Shown in pieces: positions 1 through 6,802 of a DNA stretch of 7,835 nucleotides. The position numbers were made by a program, and so were the translations under genes. Below the pieces are notes generated by a model. The model saw only the letters and a program-made list of their open reading frames with translations. It was not told the DNA's origin and searched no databases. The first letter of the stretch is position 1. Every line of letters starts with the position of its first letter. Origin of the DNA: an uncultured Chthonomonas sp. (GTDB lineage Bacteria > Armatimonadota > Chthonomonadetes > Chthonomonadales > CAJBBX01); assembly GCA_903886985.1 (NCBI GenBank), contig CAISOI010000229.1:1-7835 (forward strand). The letters are read 5' to 3'.

Positions 1-2
1 AA

Positions 3-1202
3 GATAGAGATTTCTACATCCCAGATGAGGCTCTTGAGGTCTTCCGTTCCGCGATTGATCTTGGAAGATTGGCTCAGGCAGAATGGAAGTCACGATTTGA
101 TACGTGGGCAGCCGAAAATCCAAAATTGGCAAAAGAATGGGCCGACGGATACGGAAACGTATTGCCTGAAGGTTGGGATTCAGATCTGCCAGTTTTTGGC
201 GTTAATGATGCCGCCGCCACACGTGCTACTGCGGGCAAAGCCCTGACAGCCCTTGCAAAGCATGTGTCATCGATATTTGGAGGATCAGCGGACCTCAACT
301 CTTCCACCGAAACTGCCCTAAAAGGTGCGGGTGACTTTGAAAGTCCAGAAGTCGGGAACAATGATAACGAGGAAGGTACTCTCGGCGGTGGATGGAACTA
401 TGCTGGGCGCAACATCCACTTTGGAGTTCGTGAGCACGCCATGGGTGCGGCAGCAAATGGTATCGCGCTGCACGGTGGTCTTCGTCCGTATACAGCGACT
501 TTCTTCAACTTCACGGACTACATGAAGCCTGCCATTCGACTTGCAGCACTCATGCAACTACCGGTGATATTCGTATTCACGCACGATAGTATCGGCCTCG
601 GGGAAGACGGACCGACGCATCAGCCCATCGAACAACTTGCAAGCCTGCGATCTATCCCGCATCTCACTGTGATTCGACCTGCTGACGGAAATGAATCAGT
701 GGAAGCTTGGCGAGCAGCTATCCAACACGTTGTTGGACCGATTGCACTTGTTTTGAGCCGCCAGAAGTTGCCAAGTTATGATCGGAGTGTATGTGGTTCT
801 GCAGCAGGGCTGCATCGAGGCGCATATATCTTGAAGGAAGCTGAGGGTGGTGCGCCTGATGTTGTGCTGATCGGGTCAGGATCCGAAGTATCAATCACCG
901 TTGAAGCTCAAGGCTTACTTTCGGCAAAAGGTATCAAAGCACGCGTAGTGAGCATGCCAAGTTGGGAGTTGTTTGATGCTCAGACGCTCGATTATCGTTC
1001 AAGTGTTCTGCCTGTCGGTACTCCTCGCGTGACAATTGAGGCAGCTGCATCATTGGGTTGGCACAAATATGCGGGAGATAATGGAGCAGTCATCGCAATC
1101 GATCACTTTGGTGCTTCTGCACCCGCAGAAACGATCTACCAACAATTTGGTTTAACGGCAGAGAATGTCGCCGACAAAGCAATGCAATTGGTTGGAAAGT
1201 AA
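3..1202 (+). CDS. tkt: Transketolase, C-terminal part (5' end outside window)
   Basis: Thiamine-diphosphate enzyme of the pentose phosphate pathway that moves two-carbon ketol units between sugar phosphates in the cytoplasm. The frame is open from the left edge and gives 399 residues, about 60% of the usual 650-670, so the N-terminal diphosphate-binding domain lies upstream. Visible here are the pyrimidine-binding domain and the C-terminal domain. Key motifs, counted from the first complete codon, are GGSADL near 93-98, FGVREHAMG with the glutamate that activates the cofactor at about 144, FTHDSIGLGEDGPTHQP with histidines at about 194 and 206, and SRQ with the substrate phosphate-binding arginine at about 253. 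These match E. coli TktA E411, H461, H473 and R520 by motif. A short acidic and glycine-rich stretch (about 112-131) lies just before the catalytic glutamate motif. The frame ends in TAA. The first internal start-like codon (TTG at 69) is not the real start, because typical transketolase sequence precedes it. Confidence 0.96.
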   Translation, partial: DRDFYIPDEALEVFRSAIDLGRLAQAEWKSRFDTWAAENPKLAKEWADGYGNVLPEGWDSDLPVFGVNDAAATRATAGKALTALAKHVSSIFGGSADLNSSTETALKGAGDFESPEVGNNDNEEGTLGGGWNYAGRNIHFGVREHAMGAAANGIALHGGLRPYTATFFNFTDYMKPAIRLAALMQLPVIFVFTHDSIGLGEDGPTHQPIEQLASLRSIPHLTVIRPADGNESVEAWRAAIQHVVGPIALVLSRQKLPSYDRSVCGSAAGLHRGAYILKEAEGGAPDVVLIGSGSEVSITVEAQGLLSAKGIKARVVSMPSWELFDAQTLDYRSSVLPVGTPRVTIEAAASLGWHKYAGDNGAVIAIDHFGASAPAETIYQQFGLTAENVADKAMQLVGK

Positions 1203-1263
1203 CAGTTAGACATTTGTCCATAGAGACCTTACGATAGACACACATCTACTCATTTTTTCATTT

Positions 1264-1268
1264 AGGAG
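1264..1268 (+). promoter_or_regulatory. Ribosome binding site of the SGNH hydrolase gene
   Basis: AGGAG lies six bases before the ATG at 1275. It is the strongest Shine-Dalgarno match on the plus strand of the window and fixes the start of the hydrolase. The 72-base gap after transketolase plus this strong site suggest that the hydrolase can begin a new expression unit. I could not make out a convincing promoter in the gap. Confidence 0.75.
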
Positions 1269-1274
1269 ATACAT

Positions 1275-2537
1275 ATGCGTACACATCGAAGTGCATTAGC
1301 CATTTTCTCATCGGTCGTGGGTTTTATTTCAATCGCTACAACGGCTTTTGGACAGTCTCGATTCTATTTGAAGAGTGGTGATCGAGTTGTCTTTTATGGC
1401 GACAGCATTACGGATCAGAGGCTTTACACCACGTTCGCGGAGACGTTTGTTGTAACAAGGTTTCCCCGTATGAACGTGAAGTTTGTGCATTCTGGATGGG
1501 GCGGCGACCGAGTCACTGGCGGGGGCGGAGGTCCAATCGATCAGAGATTGGAACGCGATGTTTTTGCTTACAACCCTACTGTCATGACCGTAATGCTCGG
1601 AATGAACGATGGCAGCTATCGCCCATTCGATGATGGAATTTTTAATACTTATGCCCGCGGTTACGAGCATATAATTCAGTCGGTTACAACTCACCAACCC
1701 GGTATTCGTATGACTTTGATCCAGCCCTCCCCTTATGACGATGTTACACGTGCGCCCGGTTTCACTGGTGGATATAATGCGGTTCTGCTGAAATACAGCG
1801 ACTTCGTTAAGGAACTCGCAGCCAAGAACAAGTTAGATACGGCGGATTTGAACAATCCTGTTGTGGAAGCACTGAAAGTTGCTAATGCTTCGGATCCTGC
1901 AGGAGCTGCAAAGATCATCGGAGATAGAGTTCACCCAGGATCAGGAGGACATCTGTTGATGGCAGAAGCTCTGCTAAGGGCGTGGGGTGCACCAAAACAG
2001 GTTAGCTCTGTGGATATTGACGTTTCCGCGAAAAAAGTAGTTGCTTCAAATTCGCGTGTGTCTGAATTGCAGTATGGGACCTCCGTTTCTTGGACACAAC
2101 TTGATGAAGCACTTCCTATGCCCATCGATTTTAATGATCCAGCTACCAAGCTATCGGTGAAGTCCAGTGATTTTGTGGAGTCGTTGAACCAACAGCCTCT
2201 CAAAGTCAGTGGACTAACTGCTGCTCGATACGCTCTCAAGATTGACGGCGTGTCAGTAGGGGAGTTCTCGAATGCCGATCTAAAGTCTGGTATTAATCTT
2301 GCAGTGCTCTCAACACCAATGGTAAAACAAGCCGCCCAGGTCCATGCTCTTACTTTGAAACATAACAACATGCACTTCCTGCGATGGCGAAATGTTCAAG
2401 TGCCAATGCAGAATGATAAACTCTCAAGCATGCCAAAGGCGCTTGCGGGATTGGATGCAATTGAGGCAGATGTTGTCGCACAACAGCGCGCGGCAGCCGT
2501 TCCAGTGGCACACAAATTCGAACTGACCCCTCAGTAA
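1275..2537 (+). CDS. Exported SGNH/GDSL-family hydrolase with C-terminal extension
   Basis: Predicted secreted or periplasmic esterase/acylhydrolase of 420 residues. Residues 1-26 form a Sec signal peptide: basic start MRTHR, a hydrophobic core, and probable cleavage at AFG|Q (26/27). There is no lipobox. The SGNH domain covers about 33-240. Block I is FYGDSITD with nucleophile Ser44, block II is HSGWGGD with the oxyanion glycine, block III is LGMND with Asn111, and block V is DRVHP with Asp217 and His220, so the catalytic set is complete. Residues about 245-420 are an extra domain, including a conserved-looking stretch at 309-350 (KVSGL, KIDGVSVGEF, GINLA, TPM). That region resembles the tail of many environmental SGNH proteins and may carry a beta-rich module. 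The natural ester substrate (acetylated polysaccharide, lipid or other) cannot be read from the sequence. Its stop overlaps the start of the DUF1611 gene. Confidence 0.9.
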   Translation: MRTHRSALAIFSSVVGFISIATTAFGQSRFYLKSGDRVVFYGDSITDQRLYTTFAETFVVTRFPRMNVKFVHSGWGGDRVTGGGGGPIDQRLERDVFAYNPTVMTVMLGMNDGSYRPFDDGIFNTYARGYEHIIQSVTTHQPGIRMTLIQPSPYDDVTRAPGFTGGYNAVLLKYSDFVKELAAKNKLDTADLNNPVVEALKVANASDPAGAAKIIGDRVHPGSGGHLLMAEALLRAWGAPKQVSSVDIDVSAKKVVASNSRVSELQYGTSVSWTQLDEALPMPIDFNDPATKLSVKSSDFVESLNQQPLKVSGLTAARYALKIDGVSVGEFSNADLKSGINLAVLSTPMVKQAAQVHALTLKHNNMHFLRWRNVQVPMQNDKLSSMPKALAGLDAIEADVVAQQRAAAVPVAHKFELTPQ

Positions 2538-3598
2538 TGAGTCGTCACTGCTTAAAAGAGTCAAATCGATTGGCGTTGTTGATGCATGGACACGTAACGT
2601 CCCCGAACGGCAAGATGGGTTTCGGTCTGATGAGATACGGGTTGGCAAAGACCGTTGTCGTTATCGATCGGGACCATGCCGGGGAATCTCTTTCTGCATT
2701 GACGGGAATCGAGTGTGAAGCACCCATAGTTGCTTCCATTGAGGCAGCATTGGAATTTGCTCCCGACACTCTTGTACCCGCTATCGCTCCAACAGGGGGG
2801 ACGTTACCCGATGATTGGCTTCCTGAAATTCAAAAGGGGCTGAAGTCTGGGTTATCACTGGTGAACGGTTTACACCGGCCATTGGCAGATGATCCAGATT
2901 TTGCTCTGTTGGTTCAGCCGGGCAGGTTTATCTGGGACATAAGGCAGGAACCACCCGGGCTGGACAATGGATTGGGGCGTGCCAGGGAAATGAAGGCAAA
3001 GCGTGTGCTATTTGTAGGCACCGATATGGCAAATGGCAAGATGACTGCTGCGCTCGAAGTACATAAAGCTGCACTAAGGCGGGGACTAAGATCAGCATTT
3101 GTTGCGACCGGGCAGATTGGGATCGCAATTGCCGGCGATGGCGTTCCCCTTGATGCTGTCAGAGTAGATTTTGCCTCAGGTGCGATAGAGGCGGCTGTTA
3201 TGAAGGCGGGGGAGTCGGCGGACATCATTTTTGTTGAAGGACAGGGTTCGTTATTGAATCCGTCGTCAACCGCCACGCTCGCCCTTATGCGTGGGGCAAT
3301 GCCAACAGAGTTAATTCTGGTCCATAGAGCCGGGCAACAGGCGAATATTCGTGCCCCGTGGGCGGTAATTCCCCCGCTAAAGGACGTCGTTGCGCTGAAT
3401 GAATTGGTAAGTGGAGCTGCTGGAGCATTTCATGCGGCGAAATGCTGCGGTATTGCACTTAACACGTTCCATATGAGTTTGGACGATGCGCGTTCAGCCA
3501 TCGAGAATGAGACGCGATGTACGGGATTGGCTACTACCGATGTAGTCCGATTTGGTGCTGATATTCTGTTGGACGCCATACTTGCAAATAAAGCTTAA
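2537..3598 (+). CDS. DUF1611 / DgcN-family protein
   Basis: Cytoplasmic protein of 353 residues with the two-part DUF1611 architecture. The N-terminal domain (about 10-145) contains MRYG and the VIDRDHAGES segment at about 42-51. The C-terminal P-loop-like domain (about 155-350) contains GTDMANGKMT at 161-170, a deviant Walker A typical of the family, then TGQIGIAIAGDGVPLDAV at 191-208 and EGQGSLLNPS at 234-243. As I recall, family member DgcN acts with the racemase-like DgcA in D-glutamate use, as an N-acetyltransferase; that role is known for few members and is only inferred here. No DgcA-like gene is visible in the window. The ATG overlaps the hydrolase stop as TAATG, with no clear Shine-Dalgarno site, so translational coupling is likely. 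An inner ATG at 2582 is less likely because it would remove the RLALL strand that begins the N-terminal domain. Confidence 0.87.
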   Translation: MSRHCLKESNRLALLMHGHVTSPNGKMGFGLMRYGLAKTVVVIDRDHAGESLSALTGIECEAPIVASIEAALEFAPDTLVPAIAPTGGTLPDDWLPEIQKGLKSGLSLVNGLHRPLADDPDFALLVQPGRFIWDIRQEPPGLDNGLGRAREMKAKRVLFVGTDMANGKMTAALEVHKAALRRGLRSAFVATGQIGIAIAGDGVPLDAVRVDFASGAIEAAVMKAGESADIIFVEGQGSLLNPSSTATLALMRGAMPTELILVHRAGQQANIRAPWAVIPPLKDVVALNELVSGAAGAFHAAKCCGIALNTFHMSLDDARSAIENETRCTGLATTDVVRFGADILLDAILANKA

Positions 3599-3621
3599 AG
3601 TGAGAGTGTGAATTAGTCACT

Positions 3622-5394
3622 ATGACTGCTCCCGATTTCAGCAATCTACCTTTTGACCCCATTACAGATCGAACTCAGCAGTTTCTCCGAGATCTAAATG
3701 ACCTCTTTGTTGAGGCGGGTAGAGAAGGACCCACTGGAGACTTTTTGAGGCGACTGTTGGAAGCTGGCATTCACGCCGTTGGCGGCAAACGTGGATTTTT
3801 TGCACTTGTTCAAAACGATACTGGTGAACTTCATCTCTCGGCAGTCGCCGGTCCGGACTGGACAGACCAAAACCGCGGAACTCGACTTCAACTCGCGCAG
3901 GAAGAAAACCGAGGAATTTCTGGACACGTGGTGATGATGGGGGAGTCTTATGTAACGGGGGATGTTAGCCACGACCAATATTACGTCCGCATTTTTGACG
4001 ATGTAAAGTCTGAAATTTCTGTTCCCATTCTTTCGAACTCATCCCAACCTCTTGGCGTCATGACCATTGACAGTCCTGAGGCGGATCGATTTGATACAGA
4101 TGACTGTGCACGACTTACTGCCCTGTCACAAGTTGCTGGTGTAGCATTAACAGTACAGGGATTTCGTGACCGGGAGAAGGCGCTCATAAATATCGGCAAG
4201 ACGTTGACAGGAATGCTTGATGTCAACAACATGACCGATAAGGTCGTTCAAATTGCCTCCATCGCGTTACGTTTCGAAGATTGTTCGCTCTTCCTTTTGG
4301 ACGAACAAACCAACATGCTTATACTTCGAAGTACCAGCGGCAGGCTCGCGTCCGAAGTGGGGAAGCCGTCTTATAAGCTGGGTGAGGGACTTACTGGTTG
4401 GGTTGCTCTGAACGGAAGACCCATAAGGGTAGAGGCCCCTCAGGATGATGTCCGGTGGCTCGGACACATGAACGAGTTCTCCGATGACGATATTGGCCCA
4501 TTTCTTGCTGTCCCTATTATCAGCCGAAATAAAACTTTAGGGGTCATACGAGTACTGCGGCGCAAAAGCCACGCGACCTGGTATTCCAATCGCTTCACCG
4601 ATGTAGACGAGCGAGTGCTTTCAACTGTTGCCAGTCAGATAGGGGTTGCGATGGAGAATGCTCGCAACATTGATAGGCTGGTCACTTCTCAAAGAATGTC
4701 TGCTTGGGGTGAGCTCTCTGCACGATCTGCCCATATGATTGGCAACCGCGCATTCGCCCTCAAAGGGGATGTAAACGAACTCGGATATCTGATTAATGAA
4801 TTGCCAGATGGTACATCCAAGGTGGCTTTCAATGAAATTTCGCAAAGTCTCGGAAACGGCATCGAACGATTAGAGGAGATTCTAAGAGAATTCCGCGATT
4901 TTGTAATGGCTGCACAAAGTCAACTCATTTCAGAGGACATTAACCGTGCAATTCATGAAACTCTAAAAGAGACCTTCCCGAAGCGAACAGATATTGAACT
5001 TCGACTATTGCTCAATGAGAAACTGCCTGCAGTGAAGTTGGACAACCGTAAGTTTAAGCGGGCACTGGGCGAACTTATCGAGAATGCAATCAGTTACCAG
5101 CCAAATGGTGGATTTGTGGGTATCTCGTCAGATAGATTGAATCACGATATACGAATAGGTGAGAGCGATGCTCTCGCCCAGACTTATGTCGTGTTAGAAG
5201 TCTCGGATGCGGGACCTGGAGTTCCGTACGAATCCAAAGACAAGATATTCCAACCGTTCTATACTTCCCGCACAAAGGGAATGGGATTGGGACTCAGTAT
5301 TGTCAAAGGAGTGGTCGAATCCCACCATGGATTGTTGAGGGAGATTGGTGAACCGGGAGTTGGAGCGCGCTTTCAGATATTTCTGCCAGTATAA
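3622..5394 (+). CDS. Soluble double-GAF sensor histidine kinase
   Basis: Two-component sensor of 590 residues with no membrane segment, so it should sense a cytoplasmic signal. Two GAF domains are visible, at about 38-180 (ending VPILSNSSQPLGVMTID) and 190-345 (ending AVPIISRNKTLGVIRVL). A helical dimerisation region follows, with probable phospho-acceptor His371 in ARSAHMIGN. The ATPase domain (about 470-590) has the N box GELIENAI with Asn488, the G1 box SDAGPGVP at 528-535, the F box IFQPFYTSR at 542-550, and the G2 box GMGLGLSIVKG at 553-563, all intact. The residue after the histidine is Met instead of the usual Glu/Asp, and no proline follows the Asn375 of the box, so the H box is divergent. 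The start is fixed by an in-frame TGA at 3601-3603. There is no recognisable Shine-Dalgarno site before ATG 3622. The receiver protein immediately downstream is the likely partner. The ligand of the GAF domains is unknown. Confidence 0.94.
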   Translation: MTAPDFSNLPFDPITDRTQQFLRDLNDLFVEAGREGPTGDFLRRLLEAGIHAVGGKRGFFALVQNDTGELHLSAVAGPDWTDQNRGTRLQLAQEENRGISGHVVMMGESYVTGDVSHDQYYVRIFDDVKSEISVPILSNSSQPLGVMTIDSPEADRFDTDDCARLTALSQVAGVALTVQGFRDREKALINIGKTLTGMLDVNNMTDKVVQIASIALRFEDCSLFLLDEQTNMLILRSTSGRLASEVGKPSYKLGEGLTGWVALNGRPIRVEAPQDDVRWLGHMNEFSDDDIGPFLAVPIISRNKTLGVIRVLRRKSHATWYSNRFTDVDERVLSTVASQIGVAMENARNIDRLVTSQRMSAWGELSARSAHMIGNRAFALKGDVNELGYLINELPDGTSKVAFNEISQSLGNGIERLEEILREFRDFVMAAQSQLISEDINRAIHETLKETFPKRTDIELRLLLNEKLPAVKLDNRKFKRALGELIENAISYQPNGGFVGISSDRLNHDIRIGESDALAQTYVVLEVSDAGPGVPYESKDKIFQPFYTSRTKGMGLGLSIVKGVVESHHGLLREIGEPGVGARFQIFLPV

Positions 5395-5434
5395 TAGTGT
5401 TAGTAAAGAGAAAAATTAACTGCGAAAAGTGTCT

Positions 5435-5441
5435 GGAGAAG
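5435..5441 (+). promoter_or_regulatory. Ribosome binding site of the response regulator gene
   Basis: GGAGAAG precedes the ATG at 5445, with six bases between GGAG and the start codon. It fixes the start at the MSKILIVDDE sequence typical of receiver domains. It is stronger than anything seen before the kinase gene, so the regulator may be made in excess over the kinase. Confidence 0.65.
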
Positions 5442-5444
5442 TAA

Positions 5445-5906
5445 ATGTCGAAAATTTTGATCGTGGACGACGAGGCTGATATCAGGAACGCCCTCAAACG
5501 CCGATTGGAGCGCGAAGGCTATGAGGTTGATACGGCGGAGAGCGCAAAAGCAGCAGATCTTCTGATTCAGGCACAGCATCCATCCTATGACGTTGTCGTC
5601 TCCGACATGTCAATGGAAGAGCAAGATAGCGGTCTAATTGTTCTAAAGGATGCAATTGCCCATGATATTTTCACAGAAGTGATAGTGATTACGGCGTATG
5701 GCAATGTTGCGAATGCTGTTGAGTCCATGCGTCGGGGTGCATTCGACTATGTCGAGAAAAATGTGCCGGGGATTGATGTTTATGAACTCATAGCTTTCAA
5801 GGTCTCTCTTGCGATGGAGCAACGAAGGTCTGCTGTCACAACTGTGAGGCGCCTTGAAGAGGTTGTTGCGAAGAGTGACAAATTGCCAGAGTCTATCTCC
5901 GAGTAG
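5445..5906 (+). CDS. Receiver-only response regulator
   Basis: CheY-like receiver domain of 153 residues, partner of the GAF kinase encoded 50 bases upstream. Visible landmarks are the acidic pair Asp8-Asp9 in VDDE, the phosphorylation site Asp54 in VVSDMSM, Thr83 in VITAYG, and Lys105 in YVEKN. All catalytic positions are present. The lysine is followed by Asn where most receivers have a cis-proline (KP). The fold ends near residue 125. The remaining 28 residues are a charged helical tail (RRLEEVV) with no DNA-binding, cyclase or phosphodiesterase domain. Output must therefore go through a protein partner or a phosphorelay, or act back on the kinase. The tail could be a short dimerisation helix. 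It is the last plus-strand gene of the 1275-5906 block and faces a convergent minus-strand gene. Confidence 0.93.
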   Translation: MSKILIVDDEADIRNALKRRLEREGYEVDTAESAKAADLLIQAQHPSYDVVVSDMSMEEQDSGLIVLKDAIAHDIFTEVIVITAYGNVANAVESMRRGAFDYVEKNVPGIDVYELIAFKVSLAMEQRRSAVTTVRRLEEVVAKSDKLPESISE

Positions 5907-5943
5907 TATCTAAGAACCGAGGTTTCCCGCCAAACGCTGATAG

Positions 5944-5973
5944 TGGGCTGAGCAACTTCGCCCAAATTATTTT
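5944..5973 (+). terminator. Possible weak intrinsic terminator between convergent genes
   Basis: TGGGC at 5944-5948 can pair with GCCCA at 5960-5964, with a few extra pairs inside the loop, followed by an AT-rich stretch ending in TTTT (5970-5973). It sits where a terminator for the response regulator is expected, 38 bases past its stop and next to the end of the minus-strand gene. The stem is short and the T tract is interrupted, so this is tentative. Confidence 0.3.
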
Positions 5974-6259
5974 AAGTTTTGTCGTCAACTCCCCGCAATA
6001 AAGTGTTAGGGTCCGATTGAATGGGAGTAACTGGTCTCAACAATTGTTCGTTGTTAGATGAGGCTCTAAGCAGCCGGAATTCTTCTTCACTTCTCCTGAT
6101 TTTGTTCTCTAAATATTCAATTAACCTCATCAAGTCGCTTCTCAACGAGCGAAATTGGTCCACATCCATTCCAGCCCAAAATTGATGGTAGGAATCCCGA
6201 CCGATGTATTGCAGCTCTTCAATTACACGCTTGTCACCTATCCAATAGAGTGCATTCAA
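5972..6259 (-). CDS. Hypothetical fragment, C-terminal part of the interrupted gene
   Basis: Open segment of 95 residues if started at the TTG at 6259. It begins inside a probable helical repeat (NALYWIGDKRVIEELQYI), followed by a long charged helix at about 34-66 rich in Arg and Glu, which may be a coiled coil, and a polar disordered tail. No ribosome binding site precedes the TTG, and the next in-frame ATG (6169) would cut into the fold. Separate translation is therefore poorly supported, and this is best read as the distal part of the upstream frame at 6290-6754. No known domain could be named with confidence. Confidence 0.4.
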   Translation of the reverse strand: MNALYWIGDKRVIEELQYIGRDSYHQFWAGMDVDQFRSLRSDLMRLIEYLENKIRRSEEEFRLLRASSNNEQLLRPVTPIQSDPNTLLRGVDDKT

Positions 6260-6289
6260 ACATTTTTGGCGAATTTCAATTGAGTCGGA

Positions 6290-6754
6290 CTAGACCATGA
6301 CGCGAAGATATGTCTTCATGGCAACATCCGTAAATAACATCGGATTGCAAAGTTGCGCCCGATCCAAAAGAGTAACAACTTTTTGAATAGCAACGTCGTG
6401 AATTTCGCCTGATCCCAAGGTACTTATTACGAGAAGAGGACCCATGAGAATAGGTTCGTCGAATTCGTCACACAATTCTACGAACCGATCGTTCTGGACC
6501 GTTACACACTTTCTTCGAAGAGCAATACCATAGCCCAATCCCGTAGTGTAAAGCACAATGCCACTCACAACAAGAAGTTTGTAAGTTCCCCAAAAGGCAA
6601 ATACAACTAATAACAGCGAGGCACTTATAACAATGAGCGGTTTGTTTGGCTTAAAAATAACTGTTTGTCGTTCGGAGACAATTGCTTCATACGTCGCGTT
6701 GAATTTTTCAACAAGCAATCTATCTTTGCCAGAGACAATTTTACTTTCATCCAT
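6290..6754 (-). CDS. Small membrane protein of unknown family, possibly truncated
   Basis: Reading frame of 154 residues with a soluble, charged N-terminus (1-36), two hydrophobic segments at about 39-55 and 58-79 forming a membrane hairpin, a basic flank (RRK at 80-82), and a soluble part with helical-repeat character from about 98. The charge pattern suggests that both ends lie in the cytoplasm. A weak AAGGG lies about eleven bases before ATG 6754. It starts 48 bases after the Nif3-family gene and is likely co-transcribed with it. It ends at a TAG beyond which the same frame stays open for 105 codons with matching structure, so the product is probably a shortened form of a longer protein. 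I do not recognise a family. Confidence 0.6.
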   Translation of the reverse strand: MDESKIVSGKDRLLVEKFNATYEAIVSERQTVIFKPNKPLIVISASLLLVVFAFWGTYKLLVVSGIVLYTTGLGYGIALRRKCVTVQNDRFVELCDEFDEPILMGPLLVISTLGSGEIHDVAIQKVVTLLDRAQLCNPMLFTDVAMKTYLRVMV

Positions 6755-6802
6755 TATTCTATTGCCCTTAAGTCTCGGTGATCAAGATCGGTTGCGTGCC
6801 TA

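Larger units (their letters stand above)
5972..6754 (-). pseudogene. Probable single membrane / helical-repeat gene interrupted by one in-frame TAG
   Basis: On the minus strand, codons from ATG 6754 to TAA 5972-5974 form one continuous frame broken only by a TAG at 6292-6290. Reading through gives about 260 residues: two transmembrane segments (about 37-80), then alpha-helical repeats resembling HEAT repeats (about 98-185), then a charged helix and a polar tail. The helices flanking the stop join naturally: TYLRVMV before it and SDSIEIRQKCLNALYW after it form the usual helix-turn-helix pattern with an Arg/Lys-rich second helix. No Shine-Dalgarno site or ATG follows the stop closely. The simplest reading is a recent nonsense mutation, for example from a CAG, AAG or GAG codon. 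A sequencing error or programmed readthrough remain possible. I do not recognise the family. Confidence 0.55.

Noticed and set aside
300..420. Acidic/glycine-rich stretch in transketolase considered as an unusual insertion
   Set aside because: The loop before the catalytic glutamate motif varies in length among transketolases, so this is probably normal variation.
318..557. Antisense open frames over transketolase and similar shadows over the other large genes
   Set aside because: They lie opposite strongly supported coding sequence, show no domain motifs and have no ribosome binding sites.
1203..1274. Possible promoter with TTAGAC (1205-1210) and TACGAT (1230-1235) before the hydrolase gene
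   Set aside because: The spacing is 19 bases and both boxes are poor matches; only the ribosome binding site in this gap is convincing.
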